Shown piece by piece: positions 1-5,242 of a DNA stretch of 5,972 nt. Numbering within the stretch: the first letter of the stretch is position 1; each line of letters begins with the position of its first letter. Origin of the DNA: JBALVT01 sp036961345 (lineage in GTDB: Bacteria; Pseudomonadota; Gammaproteobacteria; Pseudomonadales; Halieaceae); assembly GCA_036961345.1 (NCBI GenBank), contig JBALVT010000231.1, forward strand, positions 1 to 5,972. The letters are read 5' to 3'. Under the pieces are notes generated by a model that saw nothing but the letters and a program-made list of their open reading frames with translations, made no database searches and had not been told where the DNA came from. Made by a program: the position numbers and the translations under genes.

Positions 1-343
1 CCCAGGGCTTGGGCAGGTATTTTTCGAGCATTTTACGCACTTCAGTTTCGGGCTGTGCGCCGGCAAAGCCGTCCACGGGTTGTCCATTTTGAATGACCAT
101 AACCGTGGGTAAACTGCGTACACCAAATTGCTGAGTTATGGCCTGTTGCTCGTCGGCATTCACCTTGGCCAACAAAAACGCACCCTGATATTCATTGGCG
201 ATTTTTTCCAGCATCGGCATCAAGACCTTGCATGGCTCACACCAATCGGCCCAAAAATCTACGACTACCGGCCGATTGTTCGACTCTTCAATCAGTAACT
301 GCGCTGCATTGGTTTCGTCTATATTTACAATGAATTCGTTCAC
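1..343 (-). CDS. cnoX: CnoX/YbbN-type chaperedoxin, N-terminal thioredoxin domain (partial, runs off left edge)
   Basis: The first 114 residues are visible and the frame is still open at the window edge. They form a thioredoxin fold with active site WCEPCK (Cys35, Cys38) and a cis-proline loop SLPT at 77-80. Thioredoxin A normally stops near residue 108, so continuation suggests a longer protein. From memory of E. coli CnoX (YbbN, about 285 aa, thioredoxin domain plus TPR-like repeats), the matches are close: IVNIDETN against IVNINESN, and QNGQPVDGFAGAQPE against QNGQPVDGFQGPQPE. E. coli CnoX has SQHC and no thioredoxin activity; this protein keeps both cysteines, so it may also be an oxidoreductase. 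The E. coli protein is a cytoplasmic holdase that passes clients to DnaK/J/GrpE and GroEL. GTG at 341-343 is the only start candidate between the upstream in-frame stop (374-376) and the active site. The gene lies 34 nt after dapB with no terminator between, so cotranscription is likely. Membership of the CnoX branch is strong; the TPR part is unseen. Confidence 0.88.
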   Translation of the reverse strand, partial: MNEFIVNIDETNAAQLLIEESNNRPVVVDFWADWCEPCKVLMPMLEKIANEYQGAFLLAKVNADEQQAITQQFGVRSLPTVMVIQNGQPVDGFAGAQPETEVRKMLEKYLPKPW

Positions 344-349
344 TGGTTG

Positions 350-353
350 CTCC
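350..353 (-). promoter_or_regulatory. Ribosome binding site that fixes the GTG start of cnoX
   Basis: GGAG on the minus strand sits 6 nt before GTG at 341-343. No ATG is available in this frame before residue 42, which lies past the active-site cysteines, so this site supports GTG as the true start. Confidence 0.75.
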
Positions 354-377
354 GTCTCTACTAATTGTATCTGTTAT

Positions 378-1196
378 TTATGCCTGACCTTTAAGACCGA
401 GAACGTCCTGCATGTCGTATAGTCCGGGCTTACTGCCCGACAGCCAATTTGCAGCGCGCACCGCGCCGCGTGCAAATGACATTCGGCTGGAAGATTTATG
501 GGTAATCTCGATCCGTTCCCCATCTGCCGCAAACGTTACCGTATGATCACCGACGATATCGCCGGCGCGCACTGTGGCAAAACCGATAGTCTCGCGATCG
601 CGGGGGCCGGTCTGACCTTCGCGACCGTAAACGGCCACCTCGGCAAGATCTCGACCCAAAGCATTAGCGACCACCCCGCCCATACTCAGAGCAGTACCAG
701 AGGGTGCATCCACTTTGTGGCGGTGATGGGCTTCATATACCTCTATATCGACATCATCACCCAGCACACGTGCAGCCATATCCAGCAATTGAAAACACAG
801 GTTTACCCCGGTGCTGAAATTGGTCGCCCTGCACACGGGTATATTGGCGGTAGCCTCATCCAGTTCAGCCTGCTGATCGTGTGAAAATCCGGTGGTACCT
901 ATGACCATGGCCTTGCCATTTTTGCCACACAGTTTGGCGTTGGCAACGGTGGCAGCGGGCACGGTAAAATCAATGAGCACATCAATTTGGTCAATTACTT
1001 GCGCCAAAGAACCGACCACCACTATCCCATTTTTCCCCAGACCGGCCAACTCACCTGCATCTGCTCCCAGCAGAGAGCTATCGGGTTGCTCCAGTGCCGC
1101 AGCCAGTTCCACATCGTAGCTGGCCTGGTTGAGCGCCTCTATCAGGGTTCGCCCCATACGACCGGCAGCACCGGTTATTCCCACTCTAATCGTCAT
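378..1196 (-). CDS. dapB: 4-hydroxy-tetrahydrodipicolinate reductase DapB
   Basis: This 272-aa protein reduces 4-hydroxy-tetrahydrodipicolinate to tetrahydrodipicolinate with NAD(P)H, in the lysine and meso-diaminopimelate pathway in the cytoplasm. The N-terminal Rossmann nucleotide-binding motif GITGAAGRMG is at residues 6-15, and the GTTG loop at 100-103. The family signature EAHHRHKVDAPSGTA at 155-169 carries the catalytic His157/His158 and Lys161 (E. coli H159/H160/K163 equivalents) and the substrate-binding SGT. The C-terminus ends in the usual LYDMQDVLGL. Length is normal for the family (about 270). The ATG overlaps the dnaJ stop as ATGA, and I see no clear Shine-Dalgarno before it (the upstream bases are TGATATGAAACT), so translation probably depends on ribosomes finishing dnaJ. 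The dnaJ-dapB adjacency is known from Pseudomonas, where carA follows; here a cnoX-like gene follows instead. Complete and intact. Confidence 0.98.
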   Translation of the reverse strand: MTIRVGITGAAGRMGRTLIEALNQASYDVELAAALEQPDSSLLGADAGELAGLGKNGIVVVGSLAQVIDQIDVLIDFTVPAATVANAKLCGKNGKAMVIGTTGFSHDQQAELDEATANIPVCRATNFSTGVNLCFQLLDMAARVLGDDVDIEVYEAHHRHKVDAPSGTALSMGGVVANALGRDLAEVAVYGREGQTGPRDRETIGFATVRAGDIVGDHTVTFAADGERIEITHKSSSRMSFARGAVRAANWLSGSKPGLYDMQDVLGLKGQA

Positions 1197-2323
1197 AGTT
1201 TCATATCATCAAAGAAGCTTTTTACGCCTTCAAACCAGCTGGCCTGCTTGGGTGATTGCGCTTTGCCGCCCTCACCCATGCTCTCGTGCAGTTCTTTGAG
1301 CAGTTCTTTTTGGCGTTTATTCAAATGCACTGGTGTCTCTATGGTAGCGCGGCACAGCAAATCACCTACACTGCCGCCTCGCACGGGTTTTACGCCCTTG
1401 CCACGCAGACGGAATAATTTGCCCGTTTGTGTTTCTGAAGGGATCTTCAGTTTGACCCGGCCATCGAGTGTCGGCACTTCAAGCTCACCGCCAAGTGCGG
1501 CGTCGGCAAAGGTAATCGGCACTTCGCAGTACAGGTTTTTGCCGTCGCGTTCAAAAATCGCATGCTGCTGCACAGACATCTGTACAAATAAATCGCCATT
1601 GGGACCACCGTCTGGCCCCGCTTCACCTTCGCCAGACAGACGAATGCGATCGCCGGTGTCCACACCAGGCGGCACTTTAACAGACAGTGTTTTTGTACGT
1701 TCTACCCGGCCTTGACCGTGACAACTGCGGCAGGGATCGGAAATACTCTTGCCCTTGCCACGGCAGGTGGGACAGGTTTGCTGAACCTGGAAAAAACCCT
1801 GCTGCATGCGCACTTGCCCGGCACCACCACAGGTACCACAGGTGGTGGCCTTACTGCCTTTCGCTGCGCCTGATCCGTCGCAGGTATCACAACCGGATAA
1901 TGCGGGCACGCGTATTTCTACCGTGGTGCCCCTAACGGCATTTTCCAGGGAAATATCCAGCGTATAACGCAAGTCTGAACCGCGCTGAGGACCACCGCGA
2001 CCACGGCCACCGCCCCCACCACCAAAAATGTCACCAAATACATCGCCAAATACATCGCTGAAGTTGCCACCAGCTCCGCCACCACCGCCCATACTGGCGT
2101 CAACGCCAGCGTGACCGAAACGGTCATAAGCCTCGCGCTTTTCTGCATCCATGAGCACATCGTAGGCCTCTGTGGCCTCCTTGAATTTGTCCTCAGCCTT
2201 GGGGTCATCGGGGTTACGGTCAGGGTGGAACTTCATTGCTACACGACGGTAAGCTTTCTTAACGTCCTTCGGGTCAGTGTTTTTATCGACACCGAGTATC
2301 TCGTAATAATCTCGTTTTGACAT
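1193..2323 (-). CDS. dnaJ: Chaperone protein DnaJ (type I Hsp40)
   Basis: This 376-aa J-protein delivers unfolded clients to DnaK and stimulates its ATPase. It has the full type I layout. The J domain spans residues 1-70 with HPD at 33-35. A Gly/Phe-rich linker covers about 77-113, including the FSDVFGDVFGDIF segment, the DIF-type element tied to J-domain autoinhibition in E. coli. The zinc-finger domain has all four CxxCxGxG repeats, starting at Cys145, Cys162, Cys184 and Cys198. The C-terminal client-binding and dimerization domains follow, ending FFDDMKL. Length matches E. coli DnaJ (376). The start ATG is preceded only by a weak AGCGAG site, and three stem-loops fill the spacer from dnaK, which together would fit lower output than DnaK. 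The last codons overlap the dapB start (ATGA). No defects are visible. Confidence 0.99.
   Translation of the reverse strand: MSKRDYYEILGVDKNTDPKDVKKAYRRVAMKFHPDRNPDDPKAEDKFKEATEAYDVLMDAEKREAYDRFGHAGVDASMGGGGGAGGNFSDVFGDVFGDIFGGGGGGRGRGGPQRGSDLRYTLDISLENAVRGTTVEIRVPALSGCDTCDGSGAAKGSKATTCGTCGGAGQVRMQQGFFQVQQTCPTCRGKGKSISDPCRSCHGQGRVERTKTLSVKVPPGVDTGDRIRLSGEGEAGPDGGPNGDLFVQMSVQQHAIFERDGKNLYCEVPITFADAALGGELEVPTLDGRVKLKIPSETQTGKLFRLRGKGVKPVRGGSVGDLLCRATIETPVHLNKRQKELLKELHESMGEGGKAQSPKQASWFEGVKSFFDDMKL
2022..2057 (-). repeat. Triple 12-nt tandem repeat in the G/F region of dnaJ
   Basis: Two perfect copies of a 12-mer (2034-2045 and 2046-2057; plus-strand ccaaatacatcg) are followed by a diverged third copy at 2022-2033. 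They encode D-V-F-G, D-V-F-G, D-I-F-G. The protein repeat is normal in proteobacterial DnaJ; the two identical DNA copies make the stretch a possible site of in-frame slippage. Confidence 0.85.
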
Positions 2324-2358
2324 GGCTCGCTTGGGCGTATTTAACCGCTATTTCTGAT

Positions 2359-2393
2359 ATGACTACGCGGGCAATCAAGGCCCGCGCAGTCAT
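2359..2393 (-). other. Strong stem-loop 35 nt upstream of dnaJ
   Basis: Arms 2380-2393 and 2359-2372 form a 14-bp stem in the minus-strand RNA, with a single G-U pair and a 7-nt loop (CUUGAUU); the core is GC-rich. No U-tract follows (the next bases are AUCAGAAAUAGC), so it is not a standard intrinsic terminator. A role as an RNA stability, processing or pausing element between dnaK and dnaJ is an inference. Confidence 0.8.
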
Positions 2394-2403
2394 GGTAATT
2401 GAA

Positions 2404-2425
2404 GAGGCAGGCCGAAGCCCGCCCC
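2404..2425 (-). other. UUCG-capped stem-loop downstream of dnaK
   Basis: Minus-strand RNA arms GGGGCGGGC (2417-2425) and GCCUGCCUC (2404-2412) form 9 pairs, two of them G-U, closed by C(UUCG)G, the exceptionally stable tetraloop. Only a broken pyrimidine stretch (UUCAAUU) follows, so termination would be weak at best. It may protect the dnaK mRNA 3' end or attenuate readthrough into dnaJ. Confidence 0.75.
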
Positions 2426-2430
2426 GTGAC

Positions 2431-2452
2431 AGAAGTGTTACACCTTACTTCT
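2431..2452 (-). other. Stem-loop spanning the dnaK stop codon
   Basis: A perfect 6-bp inverted repeat (AGAAGU at 2447-2452 and ACUUCU at 2431-2436 in the RNA) encloses a 10-nt loop. The dnaK stop UAA (2445-2447) lies at the loop edge. It is the first of three stem-loops in a row and the weakest of them. Confidence 0.5.
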
Positions 2453-4373
2453 GGTCTTCCTTAACTTCTTCAAACTCAGCATCTACTGCGTCATCGGCGG
2501 GCGCTTCACCACTGGGCTCTTCACCACCGGAGGCTGCTGATTCCGCTTCAGCGGCTTGCGCTGCGTACATCTTTTGCGCAACAGGGCTGGTCACTTCAGT
2601 CAGCTTGGTAGCCGCTGCTTCGATCGCTTCCTTGTCGTCACCTTTAAGCACTTCTTCTGCTTCAGATACGGCCGCTTCAATCGCTGCCTTCTCTTCATCA
2701 CTTGCGTGCTCGCCAGCTTCTTCAACTGTTTTCTTGGCTGCATTCACCAAACCTTCGCAGGTGTTGCGCGCGGTAATAAGCTCTTCGAACCTGGCATCGG
2801 CTTCAGCGTTAGCTTCGGCATCGGTTACCATTGCATCGATCTCTTCATCGCTCAAGCCACCAGAGGCTGTGATGCGAATAGACTGCTCTTTACCGGTCGC
2901 CTTGTCCTGGGCCGACACATGCAAAATACCGTTGGCGTCCAGGTCGAAGGTAACCTCGATCTGAGGCATACCACGTGGAGCCGGTGGCAGATCCGCAAGG
3001 TCAAAGCGCCCCAGGGATTTGTTCCCGGTAGCCTGTTTGCGTTCACCCTGAACCACGTGAATGGTTACAGCTGACTGGTTGTCATCAGCGGTTGAAAATA
3101 TTTGCGACTTCTTGGTAGGGATAGTCGTGTTCTTTTCGATTAATGCTGTGGCAACACCGCCCATGGTCTCAATACCCAGAGTCAGCGGGGTAACGTCCAG
3201 CAGCAATACGTCAGTCACATCGCCAGACAATACTGCGCCCTGAATCGCCGCACCCATGGCAACTGCTTCATCGGGGTTTACGTCTTTGCGTGGCTCTTTG
3301 CCAAAGTAGTCTGCAACCACTTTTTGTACCATCGGCATACGTGTTTGGCCACCGACCAAAATAACGTCGTCGATATCGCTGGGGCTCAGATCAGCATCCT
3401 TAAGTGCCTGCTTAACCGGATCCATTGAGCGAGATACCAGCTCTTCCACCAAAGACTCCAGCTTGGCGCGAGACAATTTCACAACCAGGTGCTTGGGCCC
3501 CGAGGCGTCGGCCGTAATATAAGGCAGATTCACTTCAGTTTGCTGTGCCGTTGAAAGCTCAATCTTGGCTTTCTCGGCAGCTTCCTTCAAGCGTTGCAGT
3601 GCCAGCGGGTCATTGTGCAAGTCTATGCCGCTTTCTTTCTTGAACTGCTCTGCCAAATACTCGATCAGGCGCATATCGAAATCTTCACCACCGAGGAATG
3701 TGTCCCCGTTGGTCGAGAGCACTTCAAACTGGTGCTCGCCGTCTACTTCGGCAATTTCGATGATAGAGATATCGAAAGTACCACCACCTAAGTCATACAC
3801 CGCAATAGTGTGATCGCCTTTGGCCTTGTCCATGCCGTAAGCCAGTGCCGCAGCCGTCGGCTCGTTAATAATACGCTTAACTTCCAGACCGGCAATTCTG
3901 CCCGCGTCCTTGGTTGCCTGACGCTGGGAATCATTAAAATAGGCAGGTACGGTAATAACCGCTTCAGTAACCGTCTCGCCCAGGAATTCCTCGGCGGTAC
4001 GCTTCATTTTCATCAGCACTTCAGCAGAAACCTGCGGCGGTGCCATTTTGTCGTCTTTAACCTGTACCCAGGCGTCGCCGTTGTCAGCTGCTATGATCTT
4101 GTAGGGCACCATAGAGATGTCTTTTTGCACAACATCATCTTTGAACTTACGGCCCACAAGACGTTTCACCGCGTACAGTGTGTTGTGAGGATTCGTTACG
4201 GCCTGGCGCTTGGCGCTCTGGCCTACCAGTACTTCGCCTTCCTCGGTGTAACCGACGATGGAAGGGGTTGTGCGATCGCCTTCTGAGTTCTCAATAACCC
4301 GTGGCTTATCGCCGTCCAACACCGATACACAGGAGTTGGTTGTACCAAGGTCAATACCAATTATCTTTCCCAT
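2445..4373 (-). CDS. dnaK: Chaperone protein DnaK (Hsp70)
   Basis: This 642-aa Hsp70 is the ATP-driven chaperone core of the heat-shock response. The nucleotide-binding domain (1 to about 388) begins with the phosphate loop IGIDLGTTNSCV (5-16). It contains VYDLGGGTFDIS (192-203) with Thr199, the autophosphorylation position of E. coli DnaK, and VGGQTRMPMVQ (340-350). The interdomain linker VLLLDVTPL starts at 389, exactly as in E. coli. The substrate-binding beta domain runs to about 505, followed by the alpha-helical lid. An acidic, Ala/Gly-rich tail ends EEVKEDQK, retaining the EEV element. GGAG at 4381-4384, 7 nt before the ATG, is a good ribosome binding site. A dedicated sigma32-like promoter lies in the 130-nt gap after grpE. 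Length and all motifs are normal, and no frameshift is visible. Confidence 0.99.
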   Translation of the reverse strand: MGKIIGIDLGTTNSCVSVLDGDKPRVIENSEGDRTTPSIVGYTEEGEVLVGQSAKRQAVTNPHNTLYAVKRLVGRKFKDDVVQKDISMVPYKIIAADNGDAWVQVKDDKMAPPQVSAEVLMKMKRTAEEFLGETVTEAVITVPAYFNDSQRQATKDAGRIAGLEVKRIINEPTAAALAYGMDKAKGDHTIAVYDLGGGTFDISIIEIAEVDGEHQFEVLSTNGDTFLGGEDFDMRLIEYLAEQFKKESGIDLHNDPLALQRLKEAAEKAKIELSTAQQTEVNLPYITADASGPKHLVVKLSRAKLESLVEELVSRSMDPVKQALKDADLSPSDIDDVILVGGQTRMPMVQKVVADYFGKEPRKDVNPDEAVAMGAAIQGAVLSGDVTDVLLLDVTPLTLGIETMGGVATALIEKNTTIPTKKSQIFSTADDNQSAVTIHVVQGERKQATGNKSLGRFDLADLPPAPRGMPQIEVTFDLDANGILHVSAQDKATGKEQSIRITASGGLSDEEIDAMVTDAEANAEADARFEELITARNTCEGLVNAAKKTVEEAGEHASDEEKAAIEAAVSEAEEVLKGDDKEAIEAAATKLTEVTSPVAQKMYAAQAAEAESAASGGEEPSGEAPADDAVDAEFEEVKEDQK

Positions 4374-4393
4374 TGTTTCTCTCCAGTTTTTCC

Positions 4394-4411
4394 GGCCGGT
4401 TTGAGCCGGCC
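4394..4411 (-). other. Leader hairpin just upstream of the dnaK ribosome binding site
   Basis: Minus-strand RNA GGCCGG-CUCAAA-CCGGCC forms a perfect 6-bp GC stem with a 6-nt loop, ending 9 nt before the GGAG. It has no following U-tract, so it is not a terminator. It sits in the roughly 75-nt leader predicted from the upstream promoter. A competing, weaker hairpin could pair CCGG (4390-4393 plus neighbours) with the CUGG that overlaps the ribosome binding site. Function is unknown. Confidence 0.55.
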
Positions 4412-4454
4412 TATTTCAATAAGGTAATGTTCTACTGCTTTGCTGATGTATGAA

Positions 4455-4487
4455 TATATGGGACTCCTGGTTACCTTTTTCAAGGCC
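4455..4487 (-). promoter_or_regulatory. Sigma32-type heat-shock promoter for dnaK
   Basis: On the minus strand, a -35 element GGCCTTGAAA (4478-4487) and a -10 element CCCATATA (4455-4462) fit the RpoH consensus CTTGAAA / CCCCATnT. The gap between CTTGAAA and CCCAT is 15 nt, close to the E. coli dnaK promoter. Initiation would fall near 4448, giving a leader of about 75 nt. Read as sigma70, the -10 would be poor (CATATA at 17-nt spacing). It would allow dnaK to be induced separately from grpE. Confidence 0.75.
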
Positions 4488-4503
4488 TCCCGGTGTCTAA
4501 TTA

Positions 4504-5097
4504 TCAGCCAGCAGCCTTGGTGACCATAACCATTGCCGGGCGAATCAGGCGGCCGTTCAGGGTATAACCCTTTTGCATCACGGCCATCACGGTATTGGGT
4601 TCCATATCGGCGTTTTCCACCATAGTCATTGCCTGGTGCAACTGCGGGTCAAAGGGCTCGCCCTCAGGATCCACGGCTTCAATATTGTATTTTTTCATAG
4701 CATCGGTCAGGCTTTTAAGCGTGAGTTCCACACCCTCGGCGATCGATTTGGACAACTCGTCAGCACCGGAGGCAGCTTCCAGCGAGCGCTCCAGATTGTC
4801 GACTACGGGCAGTAAATCACCGGCAAAGCGCTCCAGTGCAAATTTACGGGCTTTTTCGACATCCTGTTCCGCACGGCGCTTTACGTTCTGGGCGTCGGCC
4901 TGGGCTCTAAGGCCCGCATCACGCGCTGCCAGAACATCTTCTTGCAACTGGCCCACCATCTCTTCTAGAGACAGATCCAATTCGCCTTCTGCTGCAGCGT
5001 CTTCGGCGGGTTCAACACCCGCTTCGGCTGCTGCCTGAGCTGCTTCTGCCAGCAATTCTTCGTCAGTTTGTGTTTGTTTGGATTCTTGTTCAGACAC
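4504..5097 (-). CDS. grpE: Nucleotide exchange factor GrpE
   Basis: GrpE speeds ADP release from DnaK and so resets the chaperone cycle; it acts as a dimer in the cytoplasm. From a GTG start the protein is 197 aa, the same length as E. coli GrpE, beginning M-SEQESKQTQ. Residues 1 to about 45 are acidic and Ala-rich (the disordered tail). A long charged helix for dimerization spans about 45-110 and includes ADAQNVKRRAEQDVEKARKF. The C-terminal beta domain carries FDPQLHQAM (149-157) and GYTLNGRLIRPAMVMV (177-192), both family signatures. The frame is open upstream to 5286, but those extra 63 residues resemble no GrpE, cross the promoter and overlap hrcA. GTG is preferred over ATG at 5101-5103 because of ribosome-binding-site spacing. 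A sigma32-type promoter lies directly upstream. Confidence 0.96.
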   Translation of the reverse strand: MSEQESKQTQTDEELLAEAAQAAAEAGVEPAEDAAAEGELDLSLEEMVGQLQEDVLAARDAGLRAQADAQNVKRRAEQDVEKARKFALERFAGDLLPVVDNLERSLEAASGADELSKSIAEGVELTLKSLTDAMKKYNIEAVDPEGEPFDPQLHQAMTMVENADMEPNTVMAVMQKGYTLNGRLIRPAMVMVTKAAG

Positions 5098-5104
5098 TCT
5101 CATA

Positions 5105-5108
5105 CTCC
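5105..5108 (-). promoter_or_regulatory. Ribosome binding site that selects the GTG start of grpE
   Basis: GGAG is 7 nt from GTG (5095-5097) but only 1 nt from the in-frame ATG (5101-5103). Normal spacing therefore points to GTG, giving a protein that begins SEQESKQ after the initiator. Confidence 0.7.
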
Positions 5109-5131
5109 ATATTACGCTTGCCGATGCAGAC

Positions 5132-5163
5132 CATATGGGGGTATTTGGAAGCTTTTTCAAGCC
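5132..5163 (-). promoter_or_regulatory. Sigma32-type heat-shock promoter for grpE
   Basis: The minus strand shows -35 GGCTTGAAA (5155-5163) and a -10 region CCCCCATATG (5132-5141), an excellent match to the RpoH consensus. The 15-nt gap from CTTGAAA to CCCAT is the same as in the dnaK promoter, and both -35 cores read CTTGAAAAAG. Initiation would be near 5126, leaving a leader of about 30 nt before GTG. The position after hrcA lets grpE and the genes beyond it be induced without the hrcA promoter. Confidence 0.8.
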
Positions 5164-5192
5164 TGCCGGGGGCAACAAGTGCGGATTTTTGT

Positions 5193-5219
5193 AAAAAGTG
5201 CCAAAGCCAGACCAGCACT
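5193..5219 (-). terminator. Possible weak terminator after hrcA
   Basis: In minus-strand RNA, AGUGC (5215-5219) pairs with GCACU (5197-5201), extended inward by three wobble pairs, and runs directly into five U residues (5193-5197). An alternative stem, GCCAG/CUGGC (5218-5222 with 5206-5210), competes with it. Both are weak, so readthrough from hrcA into grpE is likely. It lies between the hrcA stop and the grpE promoter, where a terminator would be expected. Confidence 0.35.
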
Positions 5220-5242
5220 GGCCCTGCGGGCAGCAGCTGAGC

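Noticed and set aside
195..422. A 75-codon open frame on the plus strand near the left edge
   Set aside because: It is antisense to the thioredoxin domain and the dapB end, with no recognizable product.
987..1715. A 242-codon open frame on the plus strand opposite dapB and dnaJ
   Set aside because: It crosses two real genes in antisense, shows no recognizable family motif, and its Ser/Pro/Arg-rich composition is typical of a shadow frame.
2359..2425. The dnaK-dnaJ hairpins as intrinsic terminators
   Set aside because: Neither of the two strong stems is followed by a U-tract on the minus strand, and on the plus strand there is no gene to terminate. They are listed as structured elements instead.
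2317..2964. A 215-codon open frame on the plus strand opposite the end of dnaK
   Set aside because: It lies antisense to an intact dnaK, is Ser/Ala-rich as expected from the reverse complement of biased codons, and shows no domain. Long antisense frames in dnaK are a known artefact of codon bias.
3810..4286. A 158-codon open frame on the plus strand opposite dnaK
   Set aside because: It is antisense to the highly conserved ATPase domain of DnaK and shows no domain of its own.
4453..4483. A sigma70 promoter before dnaK (TTGAAA with a TATATT-like -10)
   Set aside because: TATATT would need a 19-nt spacer, and at 17 nt the hexamer is CATATA, a 3 of 6 match. The sigma32 reading fits much better.
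5131..5138. Palindrome CCATATGG in the grpE promoter as an operator
   Set aside because: It is only 8 nt and falls within the sigma32 -10 consensus, which explains most of it.
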